DNA of 64,000 nt from NCBI RefSeq assembly GCF_047511655.1, contig NC_133389.1, forward strand, positions 40,221,295 to 40,285,294, written 5' to 3'. The stretch comes from Castor canadensis (Eukaryota; Chordata; Mammalia; Rodentia; Castoridae). The translations under genes were made by a program, and so were the position numbers. The notes beneath the pieces are model-generated. The model was not told the DNA's origin. It did no database searches and saw nothing but the letters and a program-made list of their open reading frames with translations. Positions 25,257 to 37,000 of the stretch are shown here, one piece after another; within the stretch, counting starts at the first letter, position 1; the number at the start of each line of letters is the position of its first letter.

Positions 25257-25289
<33 letters not shown>
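25257..25289. repeat. (CA)n microsatellite upstream of the terminal exon
   Basis: About 16 CA units flanked by CGCG on the left. On the DTNA pre-mRNA this is a (UG)n tract ending about 96 nt before the 25,160 acceptor. Confidence 0.95.
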
Positions 25290-25292
<3 letters not shown>

Positions 25293-27209
25293 GTACTTCT
25301 TTCCGATGAAAATCAGGAACAAATGTCCTAGGACATTGTGGGTTATTGCATTTTCTGGAAGAAAGGACAGGAAGTTCTCCTTGTGGAGTCTCTTTCTTAG
25401 GGGTACCTGATGGTACCCTGGAGGCACCTGGAAGGTTAAAGCAACATAAACAGAAATATGTGTGCTGCTCTCTGGACAAGGAGATGAGGTCACTAACCTA
25501 CCATCAGAATGCTAAGTTGATTTGAAAAATAAAATCCACTTTGCTTGGTAACTTCCCAGTTTCTAATGTTAGCATGTGACTGGAAGGAAAATGGTGTTTC
25601 ATGTGGCCACAGGTTGGAAAAGGGATAAATCCAAGGTTGAGCAAGTCAAAAATGAAGTCTTGGAGGACACTAAACGGAATACTAGCCACTATTTATGCTG
25701 TTTCTTCAAAAGTGGCTAGCTGAAAAGCAGTAAACTAGTGAATGGTACTCCATTCACTCTGTTGTGAATAAATGTGTATTTATTTAAAAACAGACCTAAA
25801 GCCCTATCTATTGGAGAACGTATCTAATAAGTGCTCTCTGTTTCTGGGGAACCACCTTCTCACCCATGTATGGTTCTGACTTGAGAGATGCCTGACTGAT
25901 GTCAAACCAATGAGGTTGGCTCAGGACCCTAAGACAACTTCTGGTCCTACAGCACAGTCAGAAAGACCAAACAAGTATATTTTAATTATATAAAATTCTA
26001 AAATTTCAATTGTATTTCTTGACTACATTGAGAAAAGCTATAGTAGACTTGAACTGGCTACAAAGATGAAAAGCTACTAGTTTTTGTAGTGTTCTATCAG
26101 ATTTTAAATGAATTTTGCCAAAGTGGCTGCCTCAGCAACACTCTGGTTCATGTTTATAGTGCTGTAGCAAACTAGCCAGGCAAGATATCTGATGCAGTAA
26201 ATGACAGAGGTCATAACTGTTTCACTTCTCACTGCCAAATTTGCAACAAAAGATTAAAAAATGGTCTAGGAACTTTTGGGGGTACTGAAACATTTGGCTT
26301 TTACATGGGTTTATGTCAAGGTCATTTTATTAGGCTTTTAAAAAGAAATATTTTTCTAAGAGCTAGCTACCAATGTTTAAATACTATACAAACAAAACGA
26401 TCAAATTGTTTGGGCTAAGAGAAAGAAAACGTTATTAAAGGAAAGGAACTGTTCCTTTGGGACTAGGTTTGTTACAACTGGAGTGATTATTTTCGGAAAC
26501 TGCTCCTGGGAATTTTTTTCACTGTAATCATAGTGAATTAGGGGGAGCATGTGGTGTTGTGTTATCAAATCCAAGGAAGAAAGAGTAGAGTGTGGTAAAA
26601 CTTTTCCTCACAGCTTATGCAATAATATGTCATTGTAGCAATTAATTCTACAATTCTTATTTGCATAAAATAGGACTGATTATCAGTAGTATTCGAGCTA
26701 GCATGTATTTATTACTGAGGTATCATTTAAGAAATATATTTCTCTTTTAAAACTAGCAACCAGAGTTGATAGAGTTTATTATCAAGTGCACTATAGATGT
26801 ATGGGATTCTACAGTAGAGAAGGTCTATATAACTAAAAGTAGACCCATGTCCTTGAGTCAGGGCAGTCAGATTACTGTGGGAAGTACATTAACTTTGAAA
26901 TGTGCTGGGGGTTACATCTAAACAGCCATTAGCTGGAGCCAGAAAACCCACCTGGACTTATGGGACAGTGGAGTCTAAGGTTTTTAAATCGTTGCATGTA
27001 GTCATGAACTGGCCTGGATGATAAAAGTACAGAGAGCAAACTGGTTCTCAGTCTGGGTGGTTCACACACACTTACATACATACTACAGCCCAGCTAGGTA
27101 CTGACCTGCTTTGTAAAGTGCAGAGCACAGTGGCAGGCATACATGTGTGTTCATAATTAATTATAATGTTCGTGCCACTCTGCCAAGTTCTTTACATTTT
27201 TTATGTATA

Positions 27210-27532
27210 TTTTTTTATTTTGGCAGTACTGAAGTTTGAACTCAGGGCCTTGCATTTGCTAAGCAGGTGCTCTATCAGTTGAGTTGTACCCTTAGTCCTT
27301 TTCACTTTAGGTTATTTTTTGAATAGGGTCGTGTTTATTCCCAGGCTGGCCTGGACCCTGATCTTTTGTATGCCTCCTGTGTAGCTGGGATAGCAGTCTT
27401 GGACCACTATGCCCAGGTGTTATTGGTTGAGATGAGGTCTCATGAACTTTTTGCTTGGGTTGGCCTTGAATCTTGATCCCCCTGATCTCTGACTCACAAG
27501 TAGCGGAATTATGGGCATGAGTCTGCACCTAA
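27210..27532 (-). repeat. Composite ID-like plus B1-like SINE
   Basis: Antisense dimer: T-rich start, 'gaactcagggccttgcat' and 'gtgctctatcagttgag' in the tRNA-like half, then a diverged B1-like half ending near 'ggaattatgggcatgag'. Confidence 0.7.
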
Positions 27533-27544
27533 ACCTATTCAGTT

Positions 27545-27735
27545 CTTTAAAAATGATATCTCAGAGAGTTCAACTCCTCTATGAGGTAAGTATTATGACA
27601 TGTTGTGCACAGCAAAAGGAGGCTCATACAATTTAATAATTTGCCCAAGTTTATGCTGCTAGGATTTGGTGAGACCCATATTTGAAAATGGGTCTAACAG
27701 AGTCAGAGTCAGAGTTTCAGATCACAACCCTCAAA
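27545..27735 (+). repeat. MIR-like ancient SINE
   Basis: Matches the MIR core and 3' half loosely: 'aggtaagtattatgac', 'ggaggctcatacaattta', 'aatttgcccaagtt', then 'agtcagagtcagagtttcag'. Diverged; boundaries approximate. Confidence 0.5.
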
Positions 27736-28403
27736 GTAGCCTGCCAGTGTTTTTCTTTCTCTATTAAAAATAAAAACAAAGAACTACCTGACAATTTTAC
27801 ATGCATTTAGGTGGAATTTAGGATGGGACCACATGGTACATAAATGATATTTTAAATTAAACTTATATCCAGCTGAATTCCACAATGGATTTGAATTAGT
27901 CATTCCCAAAATATAAGACTGTAGAGTTCTTTTCTCTGTTTTGATTTTTTTTTTTGGTTTCTTTAATAATACTTATTTTCTCTGTGACTTGGAAAGGTCC
28001 ACATAGTTGGTCTTTGGGACCCTGAGTACAACATGACTAAGAAGCTGACCCACCTAGAGATGCTGAGCTACCTTGGTCTTTTCCTTCTCAAGTGATACAG
28101 AGGTGGCAACTCTAATGCCATTGAGAGGAGAAAGAGGCATCTCTTTTGCTAAGCAGAGGCATTTCTGGTATTATGAAAGTTTCCATGCCAATTTTCCTAA
28201 TCGACACAGTAAAAAGTCAACTTCCAAGGATATCTGGGGAATTTACACTGAGCTATAATGAAACACCCCATAGATGGGGCTGATTCTTGGCAATAAGCAA
28301 GGAAGGAGGATTTCTATAAGAGAGTGACAGTGAATTTAGGTTGCAAGCTACCAGAATTCAGCGTATAGTGGCCATGTTTCCTTCTAAACAAGAGGGTACT
28401 TAC

Positions 28404-28452
28404 TTGAGAGGAGAGTGATAAAAGGATATTGCATTCAACCTTGCAAGCTGAC
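28404..28452 (-). CDS. DTNA: DTNA exon with the VSLQG stop
   Basis: The acceptor 'tttgtcacccacag' is followed by GTC AGC TTG CAA GGT TGA: V-S-L-Q-G-stop, with TGA at 28,437-28,435. This is the known C-terminus of alpha-dystrobrevin-1. The sequence then runs 31 nt past the stop to a strong donor, CTCAA|GTAAGTACC, at 28,403. The exon is thus internal, 49 bp long, and splices to the 25,160 terminal exon. A stop 31 nt before the last junction should not trigger nonsense-mediated decay under the usual 50-55-nt rule. Since 49 is not a multiple of 3 and the exon contains the stop, including or skipping it sets the protein end. Confidence 0.9.
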
Positions 28453-31052
28453 CTGTGGGTGACAAAGGACACAAACAAGAAGGGTGACATGTCAAGTCAG
28501 TGATGCAGTCAAGCTGGTGAATTATTTGCTGGAAGCCATGCACAAAGACAGAGAGAGTCCAATGAATGGAAGTAGCATTCTAGTCCATCCATCACCAACT
28601 GCTCACAGCGCATTCAATGAAAACCACTTCAACATTTTCAAGGGTATGTGTCTTGAGTGAGGATGTTATGTTCCTTCCTTGAACCTTCCCTTGAAGCCAT
28701 CAGGCAGGGAAAGGCAAGGGGAGAGAAAAGGAGCCAAAGACTTACCAGAGATGGCAAAAACTCCAACTGGATCTTAAGTCATATAGACTCCCCTTTCATT
28801 TTACACATGTAAGGTTAAATTCCTAATTCATTAAAATAAATACAAATCTAATATTGGGTATGGAATGGTGAAAGGCTGCCTCCCTTTACAAAGAAGAACT
28901 TCTAGAATTTCAATTACTGTTGTGACTAAACTGATATGAGTTCACAAAGTGAGGCCTAATAGGTACTTCTAACAGCATGAACCAAACCATTGATTATTTA
29001 GGCACATCTGTCTCTCTATGTGCAGAGCCTGCCACAGAGATGCATGTAGGAATGCCATTCCTCTGTGTTCCTGGACACAGCCAGCTTCATTCTAGCCTAA
29101 TTTCTTTCTATGGATGAGCCAGAGGTTGCAAAGAAAGAGAACTCTATGGCTTTCCAATCAGGTGACTTTTTGTAGCATAGCTGCTGGCTCAACATACTAC
29201 TTTTTTTTTTTTTTTTGGTATAATTAGAACATTTTGGTTGCTTCTGAAATGTGGTTTTTAAATTGAAAGGTTAATAGAACATTCCAAAGAAGCAACACTT
29301 TTGTTTAATGTTGTTGAGATTCTGTTTCCCTCCTGATACATTCTTCTTGGGAAAATATTTCAAATTCTATAACTATATGAGAAGCAGAAGACAATTTATA
29401 TCCTCTGCTTCTCTGTCCTTCACTGACAGAGTAACAGAGGGCCACTGCTAACCTAAGACTGTGGAGAAAGCTTGCATGACAGGAAAACAGTAACCCACTA
29501 GGGTTGGGAATCAGCAGATCTCCATCAGGAAAACATCCCTGAGCTCCCAGAACCAACAAAACACCTGTGAATTACAGAGAAAGGAAGCACAAAGAAAGAC
29601 AAACAGGGCAGCAGAACAATCCCATGGGGAAAATGCAGGCCTTAGGAGGAGTGAGTGATTCATCACATTTATTCCTAACTGTACATGCTATGGTCTGTGA
29701 GTTCTCAGATGAGTTAATATACTCCAGTCCTTCTCAAGATTTGTCCGTCCACACCATAATGAACAGGACCTGAAGTTCCACCAATATTTCTCAGTAAGTT
29801 TTGTCAGTATCCTGCTTAATTAAATTAGGCATGAAATGGGCAGGGTGGAAGGCTGAGGACAAATAGTCCAAGGGAAGAAGTATATTTGTACACATTCAAT
29901 TTCCTTGTGCTCCATTCTGTGTGTACTTATTTACTACTACTACTACTATTTTATTTCATTTTTAAAGACAGACTCTTGCTGTGTAGCCCAGGCTGGCCTT
30001 GAGCTCTTGTTCTTGATCTTCTTGCCTCAGTCTACTGAGTGCTGGGATCACAGGCATACATCACTACACTTGGCTTTTTTTTTTTTAATTTATGAAAAAA
30101 AAGCACTTTTAATTTTTTTTTTTTTTTTTTTTTTGCTGTACTGGCTGCTAGGCAGGCACTCTATTACTTGAGCCACACTGCCAGTCCAAAAAGCATCTTT
30201 CTTAATGATCCTAGAGGAGTTTGGATAATTAGTTATCATATTCTACAAATGTCACAAAGCCTCTTTTTGCTATACAGACCACAGCTTATAAGAGTACATG
30301 GTGAGTGACAGCTACAAGAAGTAGTTAAAAGTTTTACTGTCTGAAAAACACAGTCTAGGGATATTATTAGAATATTCTGGAAAGGGAGGACAGAAGGAAG
30401 AAGGAAGCACCAATTTTGGGAGTAACATGGAAGACCCAGCTACTGAGGGCTGAGGAGAGTGGTGGGGATGGAGGGACTAGCTCCTGCACCTGATAGGCCT
30501 CGTCCTGCAGCTTCTGTTTCAGGTACTCCTCCATCTTGAGCTCGTTCTCCAGCTGCCGGACAGACTCGTTCTCATAGTTCTCATCCTCAGGCCGCACATA
30601 GGGATCACCATCTTCTGTAACTCTGTGAATAAACCACAGATGGCATTTTAGACCAAATCCTAAAATAGAAGTGTGAGAGGAATTCATGGGCCGGCTGTAG
30701 TTTTGTTGGTACAGTTATTTTCTCTTTAGTCCTCCAGTTCACATTCATGTCTTCTTTTACGTAGGTGAAAGCATTTTATAAAAACTGGAGGCTTGGCGAA
30801 ATGTAGGATCGAGGTATTTTCACAGCTCTCTATGGCAGTCTGGCAATCATTGGTTGTCTTAGGGTTTTCTAGGGTTTACAGGAATGATTGGGCTTTGAAA
30901 TGTCCTACAATTTTTAAAAAGGCAAGCTTGTCTTTTGAAAGACAAGTTTTCCTAACATAAGGTTTTTTAAAAATAGAACCCATAAGAAGAGTGAGCCCTC
31001 TAGTGAAATAATGCATAAGAACATTTGTTCATAATTTTACCCTCTTTGTGTT

Positions 31053-31090
<38 letters not shown>

Positions 31091-34000
31091 CCTCTCTCTC
31101 TCAAGCTCCAGCTTCACCTGTAGCGCTTCACCTTAAACATTAACATTGCATTATTATATTAGAAAAATTTATATTAGCTCTGAATCTGAAAAATCCAGTA
31201 AATAGATAGGAAAGCCCTGACTCACTAACGTGGGACTCGATTTCCATCTGTTCATCCCAGATGTGTAAAGTGCTTCATGGGACTGAACATAAAATCATTA
31301 TCTGAATCACATAACTACACTCAATATGCGATAAAGCAGAGTACATTTTAGACAGTTCAGATGTTAAAATATCACCTAACATGAAAAGACTGGTGAAGGG
31401 GAAGTTTTGGGGCTGGAAATTGAATGTTACTGTTCATGTTTATTTATATCTGTAAGATATGCTCTTGTTATTTTTGGAGGTTTGGGACAAGCCGAATAGG
31501 GTCTCTGAGGCCTCTGTGAATGAATGCCCTTTCTCAACTTCCAAATTACTTATTGACAGCGTGTCTAGCTCCCTGGCATCCCAGGGACCGCAGACGATGG
31601 GGGAGAGGAGTATTTTAATAGGGAACAAAGAAATTTAAAAGTAGGTACTATGTAAATGCTTGAGAATAAAAAGTCAGATATGGATGTACGAGACCAAACA
31701 GATGACAGTTAACTCACCATTTTGAATGACAAATCAAATAGTTCTCAATTACAGAGGAAAAGACAAGAAAGCAACTAAAATTAGAATCAGTTTCATATTG
31801 CCATTTTAAATTACATTGTGACTATTTTGTTAGGATCTCACAGGGGAGCGGCTTCACAGCTGGCTTTCAAACCAGGTCTCTTTACAACCCCATCACTGCT
31901 GGTCTTTTACTCACCACTTGGATTGACAGTCTGAATATCAGAAGGGGCTCTGGTTAGTTTCTTCTCTGGGTCTTTAAAACAGGCAGTTTATTTCTGTAGA
32001 CTACTTTGAAGTACTTTTCACATAGCATCGCCCTTCTGTTGTCATTCTGGTGTTCAACAATTCCCGTTACTATGCCTCATTCTTCCCTTTCTTCCTTTTG
32101 CTTTCTCCTTCCCAAGCAGCAATGTCCTAGCTTTGCCTTTGGTTCTCAGCATTGGTTTCCTCTGCTGACTACTTTGAGCTATTCTAGGATCACAGCAAGT
32201 CTATTGAGGACTTCACTGATCCTGCTGACTTGGGTCAAGCTATAGAGACTTAACTGGGTGAAAATGAATCATATCAGAGGGCACAACTCTCCCTGAAGGG
32301 AATCTAACTAGGGGTTAGGCATTGGTAAATACTGCCAAGAATATTAATTTCCTAGACCTTTATTGTAAGCAGCCTTTAATTTTTTTTTTCCCTGTGATTG
32401 AGCAAAACCCTCGGAACAGGCCATTTGAATGGCAGCTGACAGACCTTCCCTTATGCCTGACTGCCTTGGGCTGTGAGCCAAGAAGCTTCTTCCCTTCTTT
32501 TACAATTGAGGACAGTCTGGTTTTTTTGTTTTTGTTTTTTTTTGTAATGGAAATTGAACCCAAGCCCTTATACATGCAAGGCAAATACTCTACCACTTGA
32601 ACCATGCCCCCAGTCCTTTTGCTTGTATTTCATTTTAAAATAGGGTCTCGCTAACTTTTGTAGAGCTGGGCTTGAATTCATGATATTCCTGCTTTGGCCT
32701 CCTGACTAACTGGGATTATAGGCCTGTGCCACCATGCCTGGCTAGTTTGATAGTTTTGAACACGCCATACTTTGGGGAAGCTCCACTCCAGCTGCAAGAG
32801 CCATTGCAAGAACAGCTGCTGCTGGGCTTCAGGACTCCTGCTTTAGGCTTTGCTTTAGTCATGGTCACTTGAACAACTACACTGGCTTTGGAAGACTCCA
32901 TTCTGGGCAAGTCAAGCCTCAGTGAACTTGAGAAGATCTTGCTCACCCTGCAGCTACTCTCACTCAGGACAGGAAGGGGAGTACTTCTTAGTGATTCAGC
33001 AAAAAACAAAAAAAGCCTGTGATTGATGCAATGGGAGGCTTGTGACTGGTTCATAAATAAAGCCTGTGATTGGTGCATGTGTAAGACTTGTGAGTGGTGG
33101 AACTAGAAGCCAGGCACATCCGGTGCTGTGACTGGGGGGATTACAATCCAAGTACAAGTATATAAAAGGCTGTTTCTCAATCCTGTTGGGCTAGTTTGGG
33201 AAGCTTCTCAGCTATGTGCTACCCCCTGATGTTGCAACATTAGGCCCCATAAAGGTTTCTTTTGAATGGTCTATTGGCTACTTGGGGTCTTTACCATGGG
33301 TAGAGTGGGTTGCACAGAAAACAGAAAAAAAACTTGGGGATTCCAGCCCCTGCAGTGGCAGCAAAGAAGCAACTGAAAGCTGAAGGGTTCCAGACAGTGG
33401 CTTGGAGCTGAGGGCCCTACACCCAAAGCTCAAAGCTGAAACACTGAGAAGCAGCTAAGGGATTTAGAGAGCAGTGAGAGATAAGGGCCTTGATCCCTGA
33501 AGCTCAGAGTTGTAACACTGGGAGGCTAATACTCTGAAAGATGGCAGAAGTATTGAGAAGGCAAAAGATGGTAGAGAAGCTGAGTCTATGGAAGCCAAGA
33601 GGCTGTGAAGAAATGACAGCAATCACTGAGACTACAAGGATGAAAAGTTCCAGTCACTAAAGAGTTTAAGAATGATCAAGGGTTAAAGAGCCAGAGGTCT
33701 GGATACCCAAAATTCAAGAGCTGTAACTCTAAGACTTACAAGTCCAAATGCAGAGCAATAAGCCTCCAGCTGTTAAAGCTTGGCTCCATGAGCCACTGTT
33801 TCTTATGGCTTAGAGCTATAGTCTCTGGATTTGGAAGTCCAGCTTGTGAGCTTCTGGAACTCAGAGCCATGAAAAGTCAGATTGCTTCCCTTTGCCTATC
33901 TGCATTGTCTATTCAGATAGAGTAAAATAACTCCCAGCCAGTCATTTGTGAAAAAAATAAAAAAACCTTTGCTAAAGAAGTCTTCTGAGAGTTAGATTTA

Positions 34001-37000
34001 TACTTATTCAACAAGTCAACCAAACCGAATGTCTAATGAGATTTTATGCATGTATTATTTTAATCCAAATGTTTATTTTGTTGTTGCTTATATCCATTGT
34101 GAAGAGAGACCTCTCTCCCCTCACAGAGGTCCTAAGTGCAAAGGCAGTATATTCAGAAGACAGAATAATTAATCTCCCAAAACTAACAGAGTCCTAAAAA
34201 GGTTGGAGCAGTTTTTCAATACTACATGATTCCCAACTTACCTGGGTTTGGTTTATAACTTTACCATGGTGCAAAATCTATATGTTCTTCAAAATTTGAA
34301 TTTTTATTTTCTTAGAGCTTCCACAGCTTGCTCTACTACTGAGGGAACATCTCCAAGCACAGGGTACTCACATGTCACTTTGCACAGTGCTTGTAGCTCC
34401 ACCGTGAATGTATCCAGGTTTTCGGGCATGGATTTGTGCTAGAAAAGCCTTTTCAGAGGTTGGTGATGGTACCAGATCCTCAAATTGAGTCCGTGAAAAT
34501 TCAGAATCCACATTACTCTCTGTTTCGCTCCCCACCTCTAGCAGGCAGAATTGAAAACATAAAGAATAGCTTGTTAGATAGTTTGTGGCCTGCAAATAAA
34601 GTTACAGGCCTGGGCTGGACTGTAACTGGATTTTCCCAACCTCAGCCTTCCAAGTAGCTAGGATTACAGGTGCAAGCTACTGGTGACCACCTTGAAGTTT
34701 AATTTCTTGTAATTGTTGTAATCTCAACTATTAGACCATAGACCTGCCAAACAAATATCTTGTTAGGTCACCTTGAAGGAATAGATGGAAATATATTAGT
34801 AGCTGGTAAGATATTTGTGTATTTGTGCTGTGAAAGTTTAAAAACTGTGTAACATTACCAAAAATTCTGAATATGCCAACAAAATATGACATAGACTTTT
34901 AAAATATCTTTTTATATTTGACACTGAGCAGGTCTCCAGGAGATTTTTCTGGACTTAGAGATCCCTCTGGGGTGAGCAGACAAATGAGAAGGCAGCAGGA
35001 ACTCACCTGAATTTAGCTCTTTCACCAGAGAGGACATAGTGTTAGTGATGGAATCTGCAGCCACTAACAAGTCATTTCTTAAATTTCTTCTAGAACCTTC
35101 AGTGAAGAAGAAATGATAATTAAAAAAATCAAAACTTTTCCTTCATCCAAAGTTGTTATGCTTTTTTTGTTTTATTTCTATTGATAACTTATAGCAAGAA
35201 AACTTCTAAAACCTCTCCTTTTAAGAAGTGCTTTGGTTCATTTCCTAAAAAAATTACACACACTGTGCTTAGGACAGTAGCTCCTGATGTAAGAAGACAT
35301 GACTAAAGATGGAGGCTCATATAACTTACTGTCCAAATCAGTACAATTTTGAAAGTGAAAGGGATTTGCATTAATAATAAGACCAGGGGACATGGCATAA
35401 ACTGGAGCAGTCCAGTTAAACCAGATGTGGTGTGGCCATCCTTCTTAAGAATGATCCACACAGATGAAAAGCCTGATTTTCCAGCTGCTGGTATTGTTCT
35501 CCCATTACTTGTGGCTGAGCACACTGGATTCTGGGTCTCTTTTAGCACAGGCTCTGTCTCCTCTCAGGGCTATGAGGTCTCCCTAACAGGAGAGGTACTT
35601 CCTGGGAATGGGAAGTCCACACACTGCATGCTCTTAGAGTGTGGGAAAGGGATGGGAGTCTTGCTCCTATTGCCAAGGCATGGGTGGATGCACATCTGGT
35701 ACCTTGAATTGGAACTTAGACTTTGTTGTAATGTAGGCTATGGTAAGAAAGATTATTCCAGGCACTAAGAAGTAAGTGATTATTTGTGGGCTACCCGAGG
35801 AGTGGGCATGGTGGGAATGGAACAAAGGGCTAATTATCTTAGTGTCTTTGGGAAAAATGGTTCAAGATTCCAAATACCTGACTTACATATGAACTTATGC
35901 AGTATGGACGTTTTATAAGCGAGGGGTTAATTTTAGGCCACATTTCATTGTCATTTCTCAGAAGGCAATAGTAAATAAGTAAAAAAAAATACATTTAAAT
36001 TCTAAAACCACAAAAGTCAGGTAAAACATTAAAACAGAAGACAAAAATTGATTTAAAATACTGTAGACTTTTAAAAAATATGATTTAGAGAAAGGATATT
36101 CTTTTAAAATTTAAAAAAGAAACTTTATAAATTACACAAATAGCTCTAAAATCATATTGAGTTGAATTGTATTCACTGTTTAGAAGGCAAAGCCCTAAGG
36201 TGAATTCCCTCTGGTCCCCCATAACAGAATAGAGAGCCCATTGTATTCTCCCAAATGACACACATGACAGTGTCTATTTCCACACACTTTTGCTACCCTC
36301 AGATATTATTGATGTTAAGAAAAACATTTTTTAAAAATTTTGCTAGGCAAAAGGTGATAACTATTAAAATTTATATTTCTACAATTTGTGAGGTTGAATA
36401 GCTTTTTATATCTTTAAGGGAAATTTATACTTCTCCTGTCCGTTCATATGTTTTACCTATTTTTGCTTTGAGGATGTTTTTTTCTTACTGATGTCTACAT
36501 GCTTTGTGTATAGCTGAAATTATGAAACAGGATGGCCATGTACGTTGGACCTGTTTTCCTCAAGTCTGGTTTTTTTTTTTGGTCCTTTGATTTTGTTTAT
36601 GCTTCCATTTGCCTCAAAACTGAGTCAAATGTCTCTTTTCCTTAGATTTTTGTGTGGGGATCAGGAAGGATGTTCATGATATATTTCAAATTTAAGTAAA
36701 AAAGCAAATTCTAGATTAAAATACAATGCACGATCTGATTTGTATGAAAAAGAAGTTTTTATGTAGGAAACATATTTTTTACATGTAGGCAGTGAGTTGG
36801 AAAGGACCAAAGCTTTACTGGCAGCCATTTGGTCTGATTGTAAGGGTATAATTGGTAATTGATGGTAAGACAAAATTTTGAATCACTTGCCTAGTGGCAC
36901 CCAGCAACCTCCCTATCTTCTATCTTCATTTCTCTTTGCTCCCTGCTGACCATGGAGACCTAACCCTGTAGGCCCATATTACAGAGGCAAGGGTGCAACG

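Larger units (their letters stand above)
25161..28403 (-). other. DTNA: DTNA last intron
   Basis: About 3.2 kb between the VSLQG exon and the terminal exon. Contents: the (CA)n run, a composite SINE at 27,210, a MIR-like stretch at 27,545, and unique AT-rich sequence at 25,300-27,200 and 27,740-28,400 in which I see no exon. Confidence 0.7.
28453..30489 (-). other. DTNA: DTNA intron
   Basis: About 2.0 kb. Holds a B1-like and an ID-like SINE near 29,960-30,187 and a T-run at 29,202-29,217. Otherwise no recognised exon or element. Confidence 0.7.
30623..34371 (-). other. DTNA: DTNA intron with ERV-like region
   Basis: About 3.7 kb. Contains the (CA)n/(CT)n at 31,050, a composite SINE at 32,521 and the LTR-like region 32,750-33,950. 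The stretch 31,100-32,500 shows nothing recognisable. Confidence 0.7.

Noticed and set aside
25219..25410. His-Thr repeat open frame
   Set aside because: Translation of the (CA)n microsatellite.
32716..33078. 120-codon open frame on the minus strand
   Set aside because: Overlaps a SINE and the LTR-like repeats; repeat-driven Ser/Gln-rich translation.
33000..33950. CRISPR-like or satellite array
   Set aside because: The repeats are only three to four units without spacers, in a mammalian genome; they fit LTR enhancer repeats better.
35349..35768. 139-codon open frame on the plus strand
   Set aside because: Antisense within a DTNA intron, odd composition, no motif; likely chance.
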